In this document: in pieces, positions 5,713 to 7,588 of the stretch | Position numbering within the stretch: position 1 is the first letter of the stretch | Layout of the letters: every line of letters begins with the position of its first letter | Source: DATKMG01 sp035541995 | GTDB taxonomy: Bacteria > Acidobacteriota > Terriglobia > Versatilivoradales > Versatilivoraceae | NCBI GenBank assembly: GCA_035541995.1 | Contig: DATKMG010000746.1 | Location: forward strand, 1 to 7,588 | Length of the DNA stretch: 7,588 bases | Direction of reading: 5' to 3' | The notes under the pieces: generated by a model | What the model was told of the DNA's origin: nothing | The model's input: the letters and a program-made list of their open reading frames with translations, nothing else | Database searches by the model: none | Made by a program: the position numbers and the translations under genes

Positions 5713-6444
5713 TTGGCAAGATTGACACGTCATGAAATCCTGAAGGAAGACAAGTTTCTACTGGCAGTGGAAACGGTGAGAGATTTCTACTTTAAGCACC
5801 AGAAGCAAATCTTCCTGGGTGTCGGCATTGTTACAGCTGTTTCGCTATTAATCGCAGGAGGAATCTACTATTTTGCCTTTGAAAGCCAGCAAGCCAAAGA
5901 TGAGCTGAGCCTTGCGCTGAAGATCTACCATTCCCCAATCACTCCGCCGGGCACGCTGGAGCCCCCTTCCAGTGCAAACGAACCCACCTTCAAGAGTGCC
6001 AGCGAGAAACAGGAGAAGGCGTTAGCAGAATTCCGGAAGATTATCGACCGCCATTCGTCGGCACCAGTCGGAAAGATCGCTCGCTATTATGCCGGATTGT
6101 CTTTACAGGCCCTTAACCGTCCTAAGGAAGCCATCGCGATGCTGGAACCCCTCAGCGGGGAAAAGTCAGATTGCGGAGCATTGGCGCGCCTGGCCTTGGC
6201 CCAAGTCTACGAATCGACTGGAGAGCTGGGTAAGGCCACGGACCTCTATAAGCAGATCGTCGAAAATAACTGGGCCGTGACCCCTCGGAGCGTCAACATG
6301 ATGCACCTCGCTCAACTCTACGAGATGCAGAATAAGCCCGGAGAGGCCACCAAGGTTTATCAGCGGATGGTTAAGGACTTCCCCGGCACTCAGTTTGCCA
6401 CTGATGCAGACCAAAAATTGAAAGCGACCGTAAGCGTAAGGTAG
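5713..6444 (+). CDS. Single-pass membrane protein with TPR repeats
   Basis: I start this gene at TTG 5713 because AAGGAGG (5699-5705) lies 7 bases upstream. A TTG at 5689 would precede the ribosome site. The 243-residue product begins MARLTRHEILKEDKF, with a short cytoplasmic segment, then one membrane helix (about 33-55), a linker rich in Pro and Ser (74-95), and about three TPR-like helical pairs (roughly 121-148, 155-187 and 194-226). The TPR part would lie outside the cytoplasm. The architecture resembles YfgM-type proteins that assist the Sec translocon or envelope assembly, but that role is inferred from layout only. It has its own promoter (5585-5613) and is followed by a probable terminator. 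Nothing suggests truncation. Confidence 0.82.
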   Translation: MARLTRHEILKEDKFLLAVETVRDFYFKHQKQIFLGVGIVTAVSLLIAGGIYYFAFESQQAKDELSLALKIYHSPITPPGTLEPPSSANEPTFKSASEKQEKALAEFRKIIDRHSSAPVGKIARYYAGLSLQALNRPKEAIAMLEPLSGEKSDCGALARLALAQVYESTGELGKATDLYKQIVENNWAVTPRSVNMMHLAQLYEMQNKPGEATKVYQRMVKDFPGTQFATDADQKLKATVSVR

Positions 6445-6446
6445 GT

Positions 6447-6473
6447 CGCGTCTTTCATGAAAGAGCGGTTTTT
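6447..6473 (+). terminator. Probable rho-independent terminator of the TPR gene
   Basis: Starting 3 bases after the TAG, CGC(G)TCTTT pairs with AAAGAGCG around the loop CATG, with one bulged G, followed by G and five T (6469-6473). The core TCTTTCATGAAAGA (6451-6464) is a perfect palindrome. The stem is A/T-rich near the loop, so efficiency is uncertain. Confidence 0.45.
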
Positions 6474-6480
6474 GGTGGAG

Positions 6481-6890
6481 GGTCGCGCTCCGTCGCGACC
6501 GCGGCCCCGACAAGGCGGGGCCCACTGGCATTTTCATCGACCGTGTTGACCTTGAAAAGGTCATGGGGCACATTCTTGAAAATCCCATCCCTGGGAGGAG
6601 TGGTGGACCGCAGGTCCACCGGGGTGGGTTGGAAGCTACGGACTTATGATTCAAAGCCACCCCTGGCGCTAACGCGCCTTCCCCTCCGTCGGAGGGGATT
6701 TTCATCATCCGTGGCACCCCCATGGGGGCATGAAGGGCTGTCGTGAAAATGCGGTTGCTGAGGTGGGCGCCGCACGGGTGACCGGCGTCACCCGTCACGG
6801 CGAGAGAAGGGGACTTTACAGTCGCGCGGGAGCTCGACTGCCACCCGCAGTGGTTCCCAGGGTCAATTTGGTCGCTGCTGGGGGACAGCG
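6481..6890. repeat. Array of about ten short, mostly perfect hairpins
   Basis: Stems in order: GGTCGCG/CGCGACC (6481-6500, loop 6); GGCCCCG/CGGGGCC (6503-6522, loop 6); TGACCTT/AAGGTCA (6547-6563, loop GAA); TCCCA/TGGGA (6583-6596); GGTGGACC/GGTCCACC (6602-6620, loop GCA); GGCGC/GCGCC (6665-6678); TCCCCTCC/GGAGGGGA (6680-6698, loop GTC); CCCCCATGGGGG (6717-6728); ACGGGTGAC/GTCACCCGT (6774-6795, loop 4); CAGTCG/CGACTG (6819-6840); CGCTG/CAGCG (6873-6890). The stems differ in sequence but are similar in size and spacing. ATTTTCATC occurs twice between them (6530-6538, 6698-6706). It looks like a compound dispersed repeat; CCCCTCC...GGAGGGG next to GGCGC...GCGCC recalls palindromic repeats I remember from other environmental genomes. 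Nothing here reads as a protein. Confidence 0.6.
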
Positions 6891-6940
6891 GCCCCACGAT
6901 CGGCTCCCACACTTCCCCCAGACCAACATCTTCATCCGCC

Positions 6941-6958
6941 TTGGCTTGCCAACTTGGC
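6941..6958. promoter_or_regulatory. Operator-like triple half-site before dgt
   Basis: TTGGC (6941-6945), GCCAA (6948-6952) and TTGGC (6954-6958) form two overlapping inverted repeats, including the perfect palindrome TGCCAACTTGGCA (6947-6959), 15 bases before the dgt ATG. The site could bind a dimeric repressor or fold in the mRNA. The function is only suggested by position and symmetry. Confidence 0.25.
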
Positions 6959-6973
6959 AGATGACTGACTTCA

Positions 6974-7588
6974 ATGAATCTGCAGATTCGACAGTTCCTG
7001 GAAGAGCGGGAAGCGGCTATCCTGTCGCCCCGAGCTACCTTGAGCGCGAAAAGCAAGGGACGAGAGCAGGATGAACCTGCATGTTCTATTCGCACGGCTT
7101 TTCAGCGAGATCGTGATCGAATCCTGCATTCCAAGTCCTTTCGAAGACTCAAACATAAAACCCAAGTTTTCCTCTCCCCCGAGGGGGACCATTATCGCAC
7201 CCGCCTGACTCATACTTTGGAGGTCAGCCAGATTGCCCGAACCATCAGTCGGGCGCTACGTTTGAATGAAGATCTTACCGAAGCCATTTGCCTGGGGCAC
7301 GATCTCGGTCACACGCCCTTCGGACATGCTGGAGAGGCAATTCTCAATGAAATGGTTCCAGGCGGGTTCAGGCATTTCGAGCAAAGTCTAAGGGTTGTTG
7401 AGAAGTTGGAAAACGATGGGAAGGGGCTCAATCTAACCTGGGAAGTCCGGGACGGGATCCTGAAGCATTCGAAGGGGGGTGGCTCCGTCTTCACCAAGCA
7501 CGACCGGGGTAGGCCGGCAACCCTGGAAGCACAAGTCGTCAGGGTTTCCGACATTATTGCTTATGTCAACCACGATCTCGACGATGCG
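6974..7588 (+). CDS. dgt: dNTP triphosphohydrolase (dGTPase-like HD protein), 3' end cut by the window
   Basis: The 205 visible codons match the N-terminal part of deoxyguanosinetriphosphate triphosphohydrolase-like proteins. SPRATLSAKSKGR (18-30), IRTAFQRDRDRILHSKSFRRLKHKTQVF (39-66, shown here only as family landmark residues R45, R49, R58 and K60) and the HD metal site are all present: H80 in RTRLTHTLEV, H109-D110 in GHDLGHTPFGH, and D193 in RVSDIIAYVNHDLDDA. These enzymes hydrolyse dNTPs to nucleoside plus triphosphate and help control the cytoplasmic dNTP pool. ATG 6974 follows an in-frame TGA (6962-6964) and gives the usual family N-terminus, so it is the likely start, although no good ribosome site precedes it. 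The protein continues beyond 7588. Confidence 0.94.
   Translation, partial: MNLQIRQFLEEREAAILSPRATLSAKSKGREQDEPACSIRTAFQRDRDRILHSKSFRRLKHKTQVFLSPEGDHYRTRLTHTLEVSQIARTISRALRLNEDLTEAICLGHDLGHTPFGHAGEAILNEMVPGGFRHFEQSLRVVEKLENDGKGLNLTWEVRDGILKHSKGGGSVFTKHDRGRPATLEAQVVRVSDIIAYVNHDLDDA

Larger units (their letters stand above)
6445..6973. other. Long intergenic region without a credible gene
   Basis: This 529-base stretch between the TPR gene and dgt contains the terminator, the hairpin array and an operator-like palindrome (6941-6958). The open frames on both strands, including a long one on the minus strand that runs through the TPR gene, have the low-complexity, Arg/Pro/Ser-rich look of translated repeat DNA. 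I call no gene and see no clear promoter for dgt. Confidence 0.6.

Noticed and set aside
6481..6890. CRISPR array
   Set aside because: The hairpins differ in sequence and there is no repeated unit with regular spacers.
6166..7095. Long minus-strand open frame (309 codons)
   Set aside because: It lies antisense to the TPR gene and runs through the hairpin array into the dgt start. The translation is low-complexity with no family motif, while the TPR gene has a promoter, ribosome site and helical repeats.

Overview
The window looks like chromosomal DNA of a free-living, moderately GC-rich bacterium, most likely an acidobacterium or a similar soil lineage. This is an inference. It rests on the secreted (Tat) sugar-phosphate isomerase-like protein, the N-terminus of the TPR membrane protein, the dNTPase type, and the hairpin-rich intergenic DNA. 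I see no phage, plasmid, CRISPR or defence genes. The protein genes are housekeeping or metabolic.

Layout, left to right. Positions 1-260 are GC-rich and form a string of hairpins. They may hold the 3' end of an unseen gene or a structured RNA. A complete tRNA-Leu(CAA) with encoded CCA lies on the minus strand (306-394). On the plus strand, a possible 19-residue leader ORF (695-754) precedes a small zinc-ribbon, two-helix membrane protein (767-1150). A 260-base convergent gap follows and contains a long imperfect inverted repeat. A two-gene minus-strand operon comes next: a Tat-exported xylose-isomerase-like TIM-barrel protein (2914-2063), overlapping by ATGA an isoprenylcysteine carboxyl methyltransferase-like membrane methyltransferase (2066-1410). 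A 3-hydroxyacyl-CoA dehydrogenase family gene (3289-4251, plus) converges on a fabH-type ketoacyl synthase III gene (5340-4345, minus). Both enzymes act on acyl thioesters, so a shared lipid role is possible but is not shown by operon structure.

The fabH upstream region carries a second inverted-repeat element with a perfect 13-bp hairpin, then a good sigma70-type promoter (5585-5613) for a TPR membrane protein (5713-6444). After a probable terminator there are about 500 bases without a credible gene, packed with short perfect hairpins, many with 3-base loops. The window ends inside a dNTP triphosphohydrolase gene (dgt family, from 6974).

The points most worth a second look are the hairpin array at 6481-6890, the apparent kinship of the two inverted-repeat elements (1157-1300 and 5466-5565), the leader-ORF candidate, and the insertion in the FabH-like protein. 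I found nothing that can honestly be called a new biological system.
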